Source: Denticeps clupeoides
Lineage: Eukaryota > Chordata > Actinopteri > Clupeiformes > Denticipitidae
DNA: 64,000 nucleotides
NCBI RefSeq assembly: GCF_900700375.1
Contig: NC_041712.1
Span: forward strand, 19,613,280-19,677,279
Reading direction: 5' to 3'
The notes beneath the pieces are model-generated. The model was not told the DNA's origin. It searched no databases and saw nothing but the letters and a program-made list of their open reading frames with translations. The number at the start of each line of letters is the position of its first letter. Within the stretch, counting starts at the first letter, position 1. A program made the translations under genes and the position numbers. Shown here piece after piece: positions 28,543 through 41,105 of the stretch.

Positions 28543-31500
28543 AGCGTGTTCGACACAGCACCAAAGCATGTGGCCAGTGGCTGCAGGGCATGGGGGGCCG
28601 AGAGAGATGATGCATCCTGTGTTGCGTGTTTATGTCTGTAAACGTTGTAGTCTTGCCGTCTCATTTTCTCTTGCCGGGTCCGGCGCTGGGCCGGGTGCGG
28701 CGCTTTGTGTTCTGTTCTCTGTGTGTTGGTGCTTGTTAAAGGCTTTGTACAGTAGCTTTGTGTGGACGCTGCTGGGACCACCATGCTCCGGCCGTGATCT
28801 CATTTCCCCCGTCGGCGTCTCACACACAGACTCTGTCCTCCGAACCCAGCCCTGGCCCGCTATCACGTGGCCCTCATTCTGGTCGGTTTGCATTAAATTG
28901 GTGTGTTTTTTATGACCGTGTATCTTCTCGGATGCCAGCGTGTTGGCATCCTCAGAAAAAAAACGTACCGCCAACCCCCAGGACACAAAGATGGCATTCA
29001 TGGAGGCTGCGTTCGGCTGAATTTAACCCAAGCCATGCCGAACTCGTGTTTTAACCGATGGAATCATCATCATCATTCAGTGCGCTGACATTCAAGAGAC
29101 CTTGCGTCGGATTTAAAAAGCCCCCGTCCTCCTCGCCCTTCATTAGCAGCACCGTCTCTCGCCTCCTGAACACCTCGGGGTGGGGCATCCTTCAGGACTG
29201 CTGAAAAAGCGTCTGGACGGACTCGAACCTGCCCATCAGCCCTGGCGAATGGCTGCGCAGGCATGGGCCGAAAAGGGAACAGGAACTACCCGAGCAACCA
29301 CTTTATCACACTCTTCCTCTTTTAAGGGGAAGTGACTACAGTGCAGAGACTGGGAGTGAATCCGGAGTAGCGTTGACTCGTACTGTTTCTAGCTTTAAAT
29401 GTTGTTTTTGAGAAATTTGAATATTTGGGAGTTATGTTGTGTTATAAATGTAATTTTGTGCGTCTCAAGGTACAATATCATGAACATCTTTTAATTTGTT
29501 TTCATAATTTAAAACAACATTTATACTACATTCATTACATGCAAAGGGAAATGTTTATGGTTTAATATTGATGATTATGGCTAACAGCTCAATAAAATCC
29601 CCAGTATTGAATTACCCATGGTCCATCCAAAAAAGTTCAAGCGTTAATATTGTTCTTCATGATATTTGATATGTTCCCTGAGGTGCACTAGTAGCTGTTG
29701 GTGAAATGATAAAGCTTGTGTCTTCACCAGTCGTGCTTACATTTAAATGTTTTATTTTTTCCCTTAAAGTTAACTCAATTAAATTTGGCGTATAATCGCC
29801 TTTAATGCTCTTATGTGCTCCCCAACAGATTCCTAATGTTGTCTCGAGCCTGTTTTGCATAATCCTTCTCTACCAACCTTTCATACTCGACCAGTTTGCT
29901 CTGCAGTGGGCGCACGTGGGAATGCGCAGAATCTGAGTACGAGCTGCTCTTCAGAAAAAGCATGTGAAGCACTGAGGCAGGGTAAAGCATAGATTTTCGC
30001 CACACATTTAAAACCACCTGCTTAATACTGTGTTGCTGGCCAAAACTGCTCCTAGGTTGTGTGATATTACAGTTTTAGGGGCACAAATTGCTTTATGTCT
30101 CAATAAGCATTAAAAAATTTAAGCATTATGGAAATTTAACATTAATACAAGTTCCCCGAGCCTGTCTATGGTCCTGCAGTGGCTAGAAATGGCGATAGGT
30201 GTAAAGAGTGACTTCGGCCATTCTGCTTCGACGTTCAGAGAGTGGCAGCTCAGACGGTTGGATCTAGAATTTGCCCACTTATGACATCATAAGGGGAAAG
30301 GTTACCTCCCCTTTCTCATGCTCTGTCCAACAAGAGAAAACGTGCAGTTGCTCAGTGATTGGATGTAAAAATAAGAACAAATGTATTTTTTTTTATTCGT
30401 TCCATTACTCAAGACTCTGAAGAACCAGTGGGTTCTTTTGTTTTTATCCTTGCACCAAACAGGAAGTGTTGAAAACGTCACTTTTATAGTCCGCTCTCCT
30501 CCTCATTAGCATTTAAAGCTACACACACCAAAACGACGCATCCTGGGGAAATCTCATTGTGGGACTGGATCGAAGTGGCTGTAATTGTGTACAGTATTAG
30601 AGGACCACTAAGACCGATATTAAAGGCGACCTATTAAGAATTTCAGCAATATGTGCTATAGTATTTACAGCATGTAGCCCTCATCCAAATCGACTTACAA
30701 TCAGTAGTAACAGGGACAGTCCGACTGGTGACACTTGGGTTAAGTGTCTTGTTCGGGGACACAGTAATTGGGGTTTGAACCTGTTATTTTGTTGTCCCAC
30801 TTGGCTACTACCACCTCTTGTCCAAATCCACATTAGTCCTGGTCACATATAGGGCTGCAACTAACGATTATTTCAATAATCGATTAATCTGTCGATTATA
30901 TTTTTGATTAATCGTAGAATCGGTTAAAAAAAAAAAATACAAGAAAAGCATTCATTTCCAACACTTTATTCAAAAACAGAACCAAAATCTTTAGAAAGTG
31001 CTGTTATAATAATAATAAAATAAAATAAAAATTGACTAACACAAAAAACCTTTACATCTGCCAAATATAGACTTTTTTTTTAATAAAGTGCCACCTGAGC
31101 TGCCAGAACGATAAATAATTTATAAAAAAAATAAAGAACAATACAAATCAGAAAATTTAACAGGATTTGTTTGAATGTCAGAACTTGTTCTCTACACTAC
31201 ACTGCAGATGCACACACACGCAGACACACACATTCACAAACTCTCAAACTGACACACACACACACACACAGCAAAAAATGCTTTTCTAACTTAGTAGTTT
31301 TGTCCTGTTTTCAGTCCAAATATCTAAAAAATCTTAAATCAAGATAGATTTACTAGACACATGAAATAGCATAAAAATTTGTCTTGTTTTCTGAAAAAAC
31401 ATCTCAAAATTAAGTGATTGTTTGCTTAAAACAAGCAAAATTATCTGCCAATGGGGTAAGAAAACTAATCTTAATGAGATATAATATTTAACAGAAGTTT

Positions 31501-34500
31501 TAAGCATCACTTAATTTTCTAATTTTTCTTGTCTAATAATCTTGATTTAAGATTTTTTAGATATTTGGACTGGAAACGAGACAAAATTACTAGGTAAGAA
31601 AAGCATTTTTGCAGTGTAGCTATACATGACAACAGATTGAAAAATGAATGGTCCAAAAAAGGCTAGTGAATAAAAACATGTCTTTAGTCTTTTAATGCAA
31701 AGTAACTATAGCACCCCTGCTTTACTACTGTTATTAACGTGCTAACGCTAACTTGTCATGCTTGTCAAGCTGGATGACGGGTAAACATTTACATTTACAG
31801 CATTTATCAGACGCCCTTATCCAGAGCGACTTAGAATCAGTAGTTACAGGGACAGTCCCCCTGGAGCAACTTAGGGTTAAGTGTCCTGCTCAGGGACACA
31901 ATAGGCGAGTGTGTTACTACCACTAGGCTATTTTTTTACAGCCACATGAATTTTAAGAGTAGCATTGGTGGCCTAGCAGTTAAGGAAGTGGCCCTGTAAT
32001 CAGAAGGTTGCCGGTTCGAATCCCGAGCCACCAAGGTGCCACTGAGCAAAGCACCGTCCCGACACACTGCTCCCTGGGCGCCTGTCATGGCTGCCCACTA
32101 CTCACTAAAGGTGATGGTTAAACGCAGAGGACAATTTTCATTGTGTGCACCATGTGCTGTGCTGCAGTGTTTCACAATGACAATCACTTCACTTACACAC
32201 ATGACGCACTCCGCTCTTATTTATTTCAATTTGAACATGAATCTTCACGATGGTCAGTGTGAAGATTCATGATGCGCATGCATGTATTCACATACACTTT
32301 GAGAAATCAATCTTCATCATGGAGACTTGGAGAGCGAGGAGGTTTTGAGATCTTATCTGAATGCTTCCTGCACCCCTTCCCCCTCCTCCATCTGTCTGGA
32401 ACTGGCAAGGAGAAGAAAACCCACCGAAGGCAACTGCGGGATAAGCACGGAATCAATGAAAGCACATGAAGGCAATCTCACCACTCTTATCCTGTGGCGC
32501 AAATAAAAGGCTTCAGTCCCTTATCAGACATGGTGTATGCCTGGGAGAGAACAGGAGTTATATTGGAGCATGCCAAAACTGGATATTTAGATACTTTAAT
32601 ATTATAATTAAAATGATTACAATATAAAAAATGAGCCTGTCTGTATTTTGAATGAATAGCGCTTCAGTGTTTCAACATCAGATAGCGATCACTGGTAGGA
32701 CCTTGCTCGATAAACATCTATTCAAACAACACCGATCTCTTCAACTCCTGCACTTGATTCAAGCTGCTGGAGGCCTATGCAAGACTCCGTCATCTCCCTC
32801 TTTTCCCTACTTTTCACTCCTCTTCAACACATTCCCTCCCCCGTCTCCTGCCTCCAAACGTGTGATCTGCTATTCAGACCCCCATCTCACAAATGTAATT
32901 ATGCAATTATCTTTCTCTTCCCCAGCAAAATTATTTAATGGGAAGTAAAAGGCCTGACGCACGACTGCGGGTCCGTCACATGCTGATGAATGGCTTCCGC
33001 GAATGACCTTATTGGGGCCAAGCGCAGGCTGGCCTCGCACCCTGAAAAGACGCCTTTGTGCAGCGCGGTGGCGTATCACTGCGGGTCAGGGGATGTCAGT
33101 TGGTTCGAGCTGTCGATAACGCGCTGATCCCGCATCTCTGATCCTCCTGCTGCCAGCCTGAACAGCGATAATAACCGGCCAGACGGGACACATGGCTTAA
33201 GCAGATCATTAGGGTTAAGCTGTTTGCTTGATGCAGCCTATATGTGTGCATTTCTTGGAATGTAGTGTCTCCAAGGAAAGGCCGTGGTTTTGGCTCATGA
33301 TATATCTTGAGATGGTATCTCGCCGCTAGGTTCTGCAAGTTGCTTGTTGACTCGGTTTTGGCCTTCGGCGTCACTTTCCTCACGCCTGTTCCTGTACTGC
33401 GAGCTGCTGCGAGCTCGGTTACTGAACAGGTTCGACTTGCAGTCAGTTTACAGCTTTACAGCTCTCGGGTAGTTTCGGGAACTTCTGTAAAGTCATGCTG
33501 ACACCAGCCCTCGAACAGGAAGAAACGCCGCAGAGTGTGATCAAAGTGCGGGCCTGTTGAGTCTTGAGACGTGTGAGTGCTGGCAGGTGCCAAATGGGTA
33601 ATACCTGTCTGTGACACAGAAAGAAAGAAAGAAAGAAAACTAGTTTCCCATTGTTCCTGATTTAATAGCTACGGAGCTGCCAGTGCAACATGGCACGATT
33701 TCCTTTAAGATTTTTGCAATCAAAATGGCAGATTTTGTGACGTGTTTGCTCAAAATTTGTAATAAATTTTGCAATTTCTTTCCTTGGTAAAACCCATCCA
33801 AGGTCTACATAATACCTATTAAGACACTAAATGAGTGAGAGATGAACAACATTGCCAGGCAGTCAGATATATCATGCAAATCATATGCCATGCTCCCTTG
33901 CTCAACCCGTACCCCGATCATAAAATAGAAAAAAAAAAAAACGTAGGTATCGACACAGTCTGAGGATTTTGCATATGTGTTTTAATTTGGTTTTGGCTTC
34001 TGGAACTCCATGGACACGAGCAGCAAAATATTATTCTTGATTCATGAAGTAACTACTGTGGAAGTAAATACTGTGGAAAGGGTGAGCCTTGCATTAGACC
34101 TTGGGGTTGGATGTTATGTCCTAAAAATAATTCCCCTTAGGGGTTGGATGTTATGTCCTAAAAATAATTCCCCTTATCAATACTCATCACATTCTTATTT
34201 ACGTGACTATAATGTTGTGATAATGACTATGGATCATGTGACCCAGAGACTTAAAACTTTTTTATATAGATTTTTTTATAACAGTTGTTGCAATACTCAA
34301 ATTGATGAAGATGGGGTGGTAGTGGCCTAGTGGGTAACACACTCGCCTATGAACCAGAAGACCCAGGTTCAAATCCCACTTACTACCATTGTGTCCCTGA
34401 GCAAGACACTTAACCCTTAGTTGCTCCAGGGCGGGACTGTTCCTGTAACTACTGATTGTAAGGGCATCTGATAAATGCTGTAAATGTAAAAGACTGGAAT

Positions 34501-35274
34501 GTTCATGAATAAATCGCCCAGGTAAAAATGAGAACATATACTGCAGGATGGAAAATAAACTTGCAATCCATCCATTAATATTCATTATTCTATATACATA
34601 ATCTTACTCTCCTGTATCTTGTTGAGACGACCTGTTAATAATTATGTGTTCTCAACAGAAATTTCTGTCAAAACAATAATACTAGTAAAATAGTAAATCA
34701 TTGTAATAGGATACAGCATTTGTATGAAATAATAGTCATTTAAAAACCATGAGTTGGATTGACTTATTTACTGGCTCCAGGTTACTTTTTCCGAAAGTTA
34801 CTGAACAGCAAACTGACAGGCCTCCATTTGTTGGATCTTAAATCGCCTTCAGCTTTCCTCCGGGGTTTCCGGGTGGGTGGGAGTGTGTGAGTCTGACAAT
34901 AGCCATAGCAAGTAGTACGACAGGGAAATATTGCCAGCTCCTGTGCTTATTTCTCTTGACTTCAGCATTTCCATGAGCCGTATGTCAACGCACCGCACGT
35001 CGACTGACTTCCACCCTCTGTGCTTTGGCAGCTGGAAATAAATTCGAACTTTGATGTTGACCTTGATGTGACTCAGGTGGACAGAGTCGGAGAGACAGCG
35101 CTTCGCTGCAGGAAACCCGCGGATTTTGGCCACAATCTGCTCATTTCCTTTCTCTAGACCGATGTGCTGGACGTACTTAAAGAAATCCATGCCCGGGGCA
35201 GGGCTTCCGATACTGCTTCTGTTCATGTACTGTTGCTGCTGTTGCATAAGTAAATACAACTCTCTCTCTTTCTG

Positions 35275-35306
<32 letters not shown>

Positions 35307-38300
35307 GCCTATTGCATAAATGTCAAATAAATGTCATTCCCTGAACCATCTGGCTGGCAGTCAGCTACCCTGAAATGTGCAAAGCCAGTAAGCAGGAGGC
35401 AAATTCCCCAACAGTTAACACTTGTGGATGCCGTTCATGTTATTTGTGTCAAGACCTCCCTTACTTCACCTTCCGCCGACCTTTAACGTTTGAAGACCCC
35501 CTCATATGGCCATTTCACGTCTTTGTTCCACTTAGTTAATGGATGATAAAGGTGGTGAGTGAATGGTGCTTTCTCGACACCGGTTCTGGGGTGGCGCTAG
35601 TGTTCTCAGCGCCATTTCCTCTCAGAAGGCAGATAGAACTTAATAGTGTTCTTGTTACTGTTTTTCGAACATGTCAACCTGTGTTCTGGTCATATTATTT
35701 ATTCGTATGTGTACTGCTGAATAGTCCTACTATTCCAGAAATTCCAATGATAGTGTGATTTCATGCTCATGCATCAGTTGATTCTTCTTCTTTTTTTTTT
35801 TTATACAATGCCTAGCTTGTATTTTTTTTTGTTAATCGTTTGGAAATGAAAATCGTGTTTGTATGGAGAGATCCCCTCCATCCCCAGGTCCTAACCTGTT
35901 TGTTTCCGTCCCCCTGCTTGTAATGATTCCCCCGTCCTGGTGGCCACACTGGATTCCACCTCTGCCTTTTCAAGTCCGCTGTGGGTTAATTAACCGGCGG
36001 TGCTGTTTCGTAAGGTGTGCTGCCCGTGGGAAGGACTTCTGAAGCACTTACTCACTGTTTACACGCAGAGTAGCCCCTGAAGAGAAAGCCCTCGCCTTTG
36101 CATATTATGTCACATCCACCAAACCCCCCATATAATGACATCAGTCCCCGTTTGCCACTTGGCAAGTGATGTGGCGTACAGTAGGCGCTTCCCAGGACGA
36201 AAGCGTAGTCACGTGTTCATGCGTCACCCTTCTCGCCACCCGACAGTGCAGCAGAACGACTGACTGAATGGGTTCCCGTCGCTCGTCAGCATTCGCTTGG
36301 TGCGGAACTGTGTTCAGGCCTGCATGTCCAACGGGGGGAAAAAAAAAACGCCAAAGAGGGAGAATGCAGAAGGACGTGAAAGGAGAAAAAAAAATGCCTG
36401 TAGGTAACATCAATTCCCCACCGAGCAATGGCTCCCACTAGACACGTCGCCATGGCAACAGCGGGGCGTTCCACAAGCCTCCTACGGTTGCAGTGATGCG
36501 ATGTTTCCCTCCTGCACAAGAACCTCATTATGCAAAAACGAAAATCTGCACGGTAGCGGCCGACCCGCACCGACGGACAGCTGCATGGCTCCGAAGCAGC
36601 AGGCAGGTTCCGGGGAGGCGGGCGGCTGATGACATCAGCGCGATGCAGGCGGCGTGTTTAAAGCACAACGCGTCCGGACGCCCACAGAGCGAAGCGTGGC
36701 AGACGCGGCAAGGTTGCGGATCGGTCGTGATCGCTGCCTGTAACATGCTGGTGGGGTCACGGACGCACAGAGTTCCCACAAGAGCAGCAGCTATTTGCCA
36801 GGTTCCGCTCAGAACGGCCGCTCTGATCTGCGTAGCGCTTTGACATTCGTGACCCCCGCATATCGAACATGGGACGGCTTTGCGTCCCCGGGTCTGGGTG
36901 GAATGTGGCAGAATAAGCAGGTGGTGTTTGGTGTTCTGGTTAATTCTGTGCGAGCGCCCCGGTACAGTGTGTTGTGAGTATTTGAGCTTTCGCCCCAGCT
37001 CCAGTCTCTAATCTGATTTGATAAAGTGCTTAGGAGGATCTCTGTTGCAATCCACTGGTGTTAGTTCTGTTACATCACCCCAGACGGCTGTGTGTGTGTG
37101 TGCTTTTGTGTGTGTTGCTCGGGGGGTAGGCGAGATATACCGGACATGGGGGAACACTGGCACACTGACACACGTGCATCTGCCATGCACCGTATACACA
37201 CACACACACACACACACACACTAGACCTAACATTCTTCTAATTGTATCAGTGCGTTAGATGTTAGCATCATTCTTAATGCTTTGCAGCTTATTTAGGCAC
37301 AATCCCGACATTGTGTATACGAATATTTAAATACAGCCTGCAAACCAAACAAATAATTGAGATTCAGAGCAAAGGACATCATGCGGACCAGATTTTGTGA
37401 TCGTGCCTCGGCCAGGTTGCTAATGGCCAATGAAAGGCTTGGTGTGGCGTGGAATAGGAACGGGCCCAGTGCTCGTTTTTTTTTTTTTTTTCTAACAGAC
37501 TGACCTTTTGTGTGTGTTCCAGATCAACTTGAGGCTCATTTTGGTGAGCGGAAAAACAAAAGAGTTCCTGTTCTCACCCAATGACTCTGCAGCGGACATC
37601 GCCAAGCATGTGTATGACAACTGGCCAATGGGTGAGCAGCAACGTGTACATTATTACACATACAGGCCACATAAAGTTGGAACTTGGTGTGCTTTTAGAA
37701 CAGAAACATATACATTCATAAAAACCCCCAGAAATATCAATTAATAAGATATTAATGTACAGACTATACCATACCACTGAGATCAGTATAATAAAATGAC
37801 AGCTGCCACAGATTGACCTCAACAACAATTTTATTCTGTTGTTGTTTTTGACCTTGGAGGCTAAAGATTTCAGATTTGTTTTGCTGATCTGGTGCAGCGC
37901 CGGCTTGGTTAATTTTTAGTCGGCTCTAAAGCTGAGTTTGTCACAAGATAAGCCTCATAATCCTGCGCCAGGATATAAACCTCATCCCACTATCATGCAC
38001 ACGAGGGAAGGAATTTATTTCCAGTCCTTGGTGTGATGAACCAGTGGTAGTGGAGTTACTGAAGCAGTTGGCTCCACAGATGCGTTAGAAGGAAGCACCT
38101 GTCTGGACAGTACAGGGAGAGTTTGCTGAAACCATCTCACCATTTTTACTGCTACTTCTTCCCATTAATGTGGAAATGGGACCACGCTGACCCGTTCATC
38201 TATCCCCTCCGAGCGAAAAATCGCCTTTATAGGGACATAAAGGATGAGACGGAAGTACTGAATAAAGATACTGCATGACTGGGCCGGCCTGAGTGGCTAA

Positions 38301-40863
38301 CTTGCAAATACCTACAACACTGATGTGGCGGCCCGTGAAATATAAGTCGTATAGAGCGACTCGTGGGATTTTCACACTCATTGAATTCGGCCAGGTGGGA
38401 ATACACACGACACCCGGTACTCCACTGGCAGGGATGGAATGAATGTCTCCAAGGTCTACAGGCGTGTACGTGACCCCAACATCTGCTGCCGTCACTGTTC
38501 AGCAGACTTTTACAGCTCTGGTGTGAGTTTAACTTTTTAGTAAAAACACAGAGCAATGCAATTTTTTATGTACATTTCTTTCTGAATAGTCCTTTTGACT
38601 AGGATCAAAGTACCAAATTACGTAACGTTGTTATTATGTTTTTATTACAATCTTTATTACTTTATATCCTATAATGAAATTTAAAATAGCAGCATCATGA
38701 GCACCATAGATGTCATATTTCCTTTTCTTTGCAGGTTATAGAAGAATTAAGATAATGCTATTTTATCAGGCTTCTAAGTAGAACGACTGGGTGGATGTGT
38801 GAGGTCGTGGAGACGTGATGGAGTAGTAATGATTTTTTTTTCAGACTGGGAGGAGGAACAGGTCAGTAGTCCCAGTATCCTGAGGCTCATCTACCAGGGT
38901 CGTTTCCTGCACGGCAACGTGACATTAGGAGGTGAGGCTCCCGAATCCACTCTTCCTCCACAATCCTCCTGCTCTTCTTTCAGGCCTTTTACTCTCCTGC
39001 CTGTCAGACGAGTGTGAACGACAACTAAGTCCACCCAGACTCACGGTCTACGGCATTCGTAGACCAGTGGACTGGGAGGGTGTTTTTTTTTCCGCAGATG
39101 AAAGATGTTTGAACGGCGTTTTATTTTCATTTGTATAAATAGATAGAGTGAAAGGACTAAGTGGGACTCTTCCCAGAGGAGGACGACAGGCTCGGTGTGA
39201 GCACTTCTGAGGTGTTTCCATGGCAGCCAGGAGCAGATGAACAGTTACTCCTCAGTCTCGCACACAGACCTGCTTTTTAGAAGCAGGGGGAGGAGAGAGG
39301 AAGTGGTTTGGGCCAGAGAAGGGGAGCGCCCATGTTTTTGTTCGGCTGTTCCTCAGACAGTGGCTAGGTGGGGAGAGAAAGGAACAGAAGGGAAGGTCAG
39401 CGTGGAAGGTACCTGCTGGCTGTTACGGAATGAAGAGAACGAGCGAGAAAGAGAACGGGAAGGAGAGGGGAGCAGCGGAAGTCTTCCGCTGGAAACAGAT
39501 GGATATCTGTCCACCCAGATTCCAGATGGCACCTGGGTTTATGACGTGAGCAGAATTAAGCTGACAGAGTTTTTCCTGGAAAAAGCCATGTACCGGTCTG
39601 CCTACTTTCTTATTCATTCTGTTAAGGCCGGTAATCATTAACTACATCTAAAGGATTACCTTCCAGAAATAATACACATTTGTAATATAATATATATTAT
39701 AATATTTATAATATAAATTATAATTTAAAGCATAATAATTTAAAAGTGCATCATAGCACACGGTGACACAGTGAAATGTGTCCTCTGCTTTTAACCCATC
39801 ACCCTTGGTGAGCAGTGGGCACCTCAGTGGCACCATGGCGGCTCGGGATTCGAACCGGCAACCTTCTGATTTCGGGGCCGCTTCCTTACCCTCTAGGCCA
39901 CCACTGCCCCAAAAATCAGGGGAGAGCACGAACGTAGTCCCCCACTAGCAGATATTATAGAGTCGAGATTCCCACATTTGGAGAATTTGCAGGGGTCAGC
40001 ACAGCCAGAGTGCAATGGCTGAGCCTCACCCTGGGTGAACCACCTTCTTGATCACGGTATCTCCCCTGCCAGGTTCTGGCTCGAGATGTTGGTGTTCATG
40101 ACACCCACCGATACCATCTGGAGCCGGGAGCAGCAGACTGTTGATGGTGGAGCAGAATACTGTGCCTCGTGCGCTCTGTCAGTTTTCATTTATGGACCCT
40201 AATTGGATTTTAATACCTGGTTAATGTGCTGTTTCATTACCTGCTGCAGATATGTTCCGTTAGGGTTTTTCTTGGAGGGGAAAAAAAAGTCCCTGAAAGG
40301 GGCGTGATTGATGGCTCCTTGAAGCCGTTCTGTTCAACCAAGGCCCATTGACTCTTTTCTCTGCCCCACAGCATTAAAGCTGCCCCTCGGAAAAACCACA
40401 GTGATGCATCTAGTTGCCAGAGAGACGTTGCCTGAGCCAAATTCCCAAGGTAACCATTTTTTAATTTCGTGCTTTTCTTGGGCAAATTCACACGCTCCCC
40501 CCCGTACTGCGGGCAACGCTGCATGCTGTGAGTGCTGTTTTTTTTATGCCCCATTATTCATCAGTTTAGACAGCCACAGTTCATATCTGGGTGTATGCAA
40601 ATCTGGCATTGAGCTTTCAAAAATCTGATTAATATGAAAATATATAATAATATTATATAAAAATATTATTAAAAGAGTCATTTCCTTTTGCAATTAAATA
40701 CCTTCATATTGAAGTGTGATATCCATGTGGGTGTAAGTGACATTTTGCCAGGTTTACAGGAGAGCAAAAAATGACAATATTTTGCCATTGTGTGTTGATT
40801 TTTAACACATGGCTGACAGTATTTATAGTGAACAACAATTTATATATATAAACAACAATTGTA

Positions 40864-40905
<42 letters not shown>

Positions 40906-41105
40906 AATGAGAATCTAACTTTTGGAATGACATTCTTAAAACAAATGCACTAGTATTTATCACTGCCAGTTTTTATATTGACAAAGCAAGTGTCCTTTAT
41001 GTTTCCTTGCGGCTCCGGGTCCTAACTGCCAATGTCTCTATCTCTCTCCCAGGTCAGAGAAATCGCGAGAAGACCGGAGAAAGCAACTGCTGTGTCATTC
41101 TGTAA
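25160..41105 (+). CDS. ubl3: UBL3, membrane-anchored ubiquitin-fold protein
   Basis: Five coding exons: 25160-25186, 37523-37631, 38845-38931, 40372-40449 and 41053-41105. They join in phase to 117 residues, the length of human UBL3. The first exon codes only MTASIPADT. The ubiquitin-like fold covers about 10-88 (INLRLILVSGKTKEFLFSPN, DWEEEQVSSP, LIYQGRFLHGNVTLG, LKLPFGKTTVMHLVARE). The end, NCCVIL, is a CAAX-type box with Cys114 for prenylation and Cys113 for a second lipid. The protein lacks the Gly-Gly needed for conjugation. It sits on membranes, and UBL3 modification has been linked to protein sorting into small extracellular vesicles. Every splice junction is GT-AG. Intron 1 is 12.3 kb, a place to expect regulatory elements. 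Position next to KATNAL1 is as in other vertebrates. Confidence 0.95.
25187..29640 (+). other. ubl3: UBL3 intron 1, left part
   Basis: GC-rich at first, then mixed sequence. It includes a poly-G run (28,394-28,406) and a GT microsatellite (28,512-28,540). The segment 27,820-28,200 is non-repetitive, with TTTAATGAGACGAACA and CTGCTGATTGATGG blocks, and is a candidate conserved enhancer. No gene seen. Confidence 0.45.
28512..28540. repeat. GT microsatellite
   Basis: (GT)n of about 13 units next to a C run. Confidence 0.9.
29657..30075 (-). pseudogene. Unidentified coding-like remnant in UBL3 intron
   Basis: Two overlapping minus-strand open stretches look protein-like. One (about 30,075-29,811) reads QPRSSFGQQHSIKQVVLNVW, then LQSKLVEYERLVEKDYAK and QARDNIRNLLGST. 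The next (29,860-29,657), in another frame, contains KGDYTPNLIELTLREKIKHL. Charged, helix-prone residues with few low-complexity runs suggest an old retrocopy or lost exon. I do not recognise the family. It may be chance. Confidence 0.25.
30663..30817 (-). repeat. SINE family A copy in UBL3 intron 1
   Basis: Minus copy with tail ATTTACAGCAT, GGGACAGTCCGACTGG body, GGGGTTTGAACCTG B box and GGCTACTACCACC head. Confidence 0.85.
30851..31780. mobile_element. hAT-like DNA transposon fragment
   Basis: It starts AGGGCTGCAACTAACGATTA, followed by repeated ATCGATTAAT motifs, the characteristic end of a common fish hAT-type family. The interior is AT-rich and non-coding, has a CA tract (31,250-31,270) and is interrupted by a palindromic MITE. 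The right terminus is not clear. Confidence 0.65.
31268..31617. mobile_element. Palindromic MITE with long inverted repeats
   Basis: The left arm (GCTTTTCTAACTTAGTAGTT, TCCAAATATCTAAAAAATC) is matched by the right arm in reverse (GATTTTTTAGATATTTGGAC, AAGAAAAGCATTTTTGCAG). Arms are about 75 bp. No coding capacity. Nested in the hAT-like fragment. Confidence 0.8.
31783..31930 (-). repeat. SINE family A copy, head truncated
   Basis: Good tail and body (GACGCCCTTATCCAGAGCGA) but part of the tRNA-like region including the B box is missing. Confidence 0.9.
31961..32195 (+). repeat. SINE family B, near full length
   Basis: Head GCATTGGTGGCCTAGCAGTT, B box GGTTCGAATCCCG, body GAGCAAAGCACCGTCCC, tail GTGCACCATGTGCTGTGCTG and CAATCACTTCAC. 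The best-preserved reference copy in the window. Confidence 0.9.
32200..34312 (+). other. ubl3: UBL3 intron 1, middle part
   Basis: No gene. Contains a (GAAA)n tract at about 33,618-33,638 and a 37-bp tandem duplication at 34,103-34,176. Confidence 0.5.
34103..34176. repeat. ubl3: Perfect 37-bp tandem duplication
   Basis: The unit GGGGTTGGATGTTATGTCCT plus the next 17 bases occurs twice without a mismatch (34,103-34,139 and 34,140-34,176), so the duplication is young. Confidence 0.95.
34313..34490 (+). repeat. SINE family A copy
   Basis: Plus copy with intact head and CAGGTTCAAATCCCAC B box. A short deletion removes GTTGCTCTGGATA near the tail. Confidence 0.9.
34491..37522 (+). other. ubl3: UBL3 intron 1, right part
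   Basis: Two dinucleotide microsatellites (about 35,273-35,307 TG; 37,196-37,222 CA) and a GC-richer stretch at 36,140-36,850. A minus-strand open frame of 136 codons at 34,849-35,259 has no recognisable domain and I do not call it a gene. Confidence 0.5.
39748..39910 (-). repeat. SINE family B fragment in UBL3 intron 3
   Basis: Minus copy with TGTGTCCTCTGCTTTTAACC, GGGATTCGAACCGGCAACC and the GGCCACCACTGCCCC head. Confidence 0.85.
40860..40905. repeat. GT/AT microsatellite in UBL3 intron 4
   Basis: (TG)n passing into (TA)n. Confidence 0.9.

Noticed and set aside
28267-28784. Several 100-120 codon frames around the GT microsatellite at 28.5 kb
   Set aside because: They are driven by His/Thr and Cys/Val repeats translated from the dinucleotide tract.
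34849-35259. 136-codon minus-strand open frame in UBL3 intron 1
   Set aside because: No recognisable domain, part is a poly-Gln stretch next to a microsatellite, and no supporting splice structure.
35273-37222. CRISPR-like spacing of CA/TG tracts
   Set aside because: They are simple dinucleotide microsatellites in a vertebrate genome, with no repeat-spacer structure.
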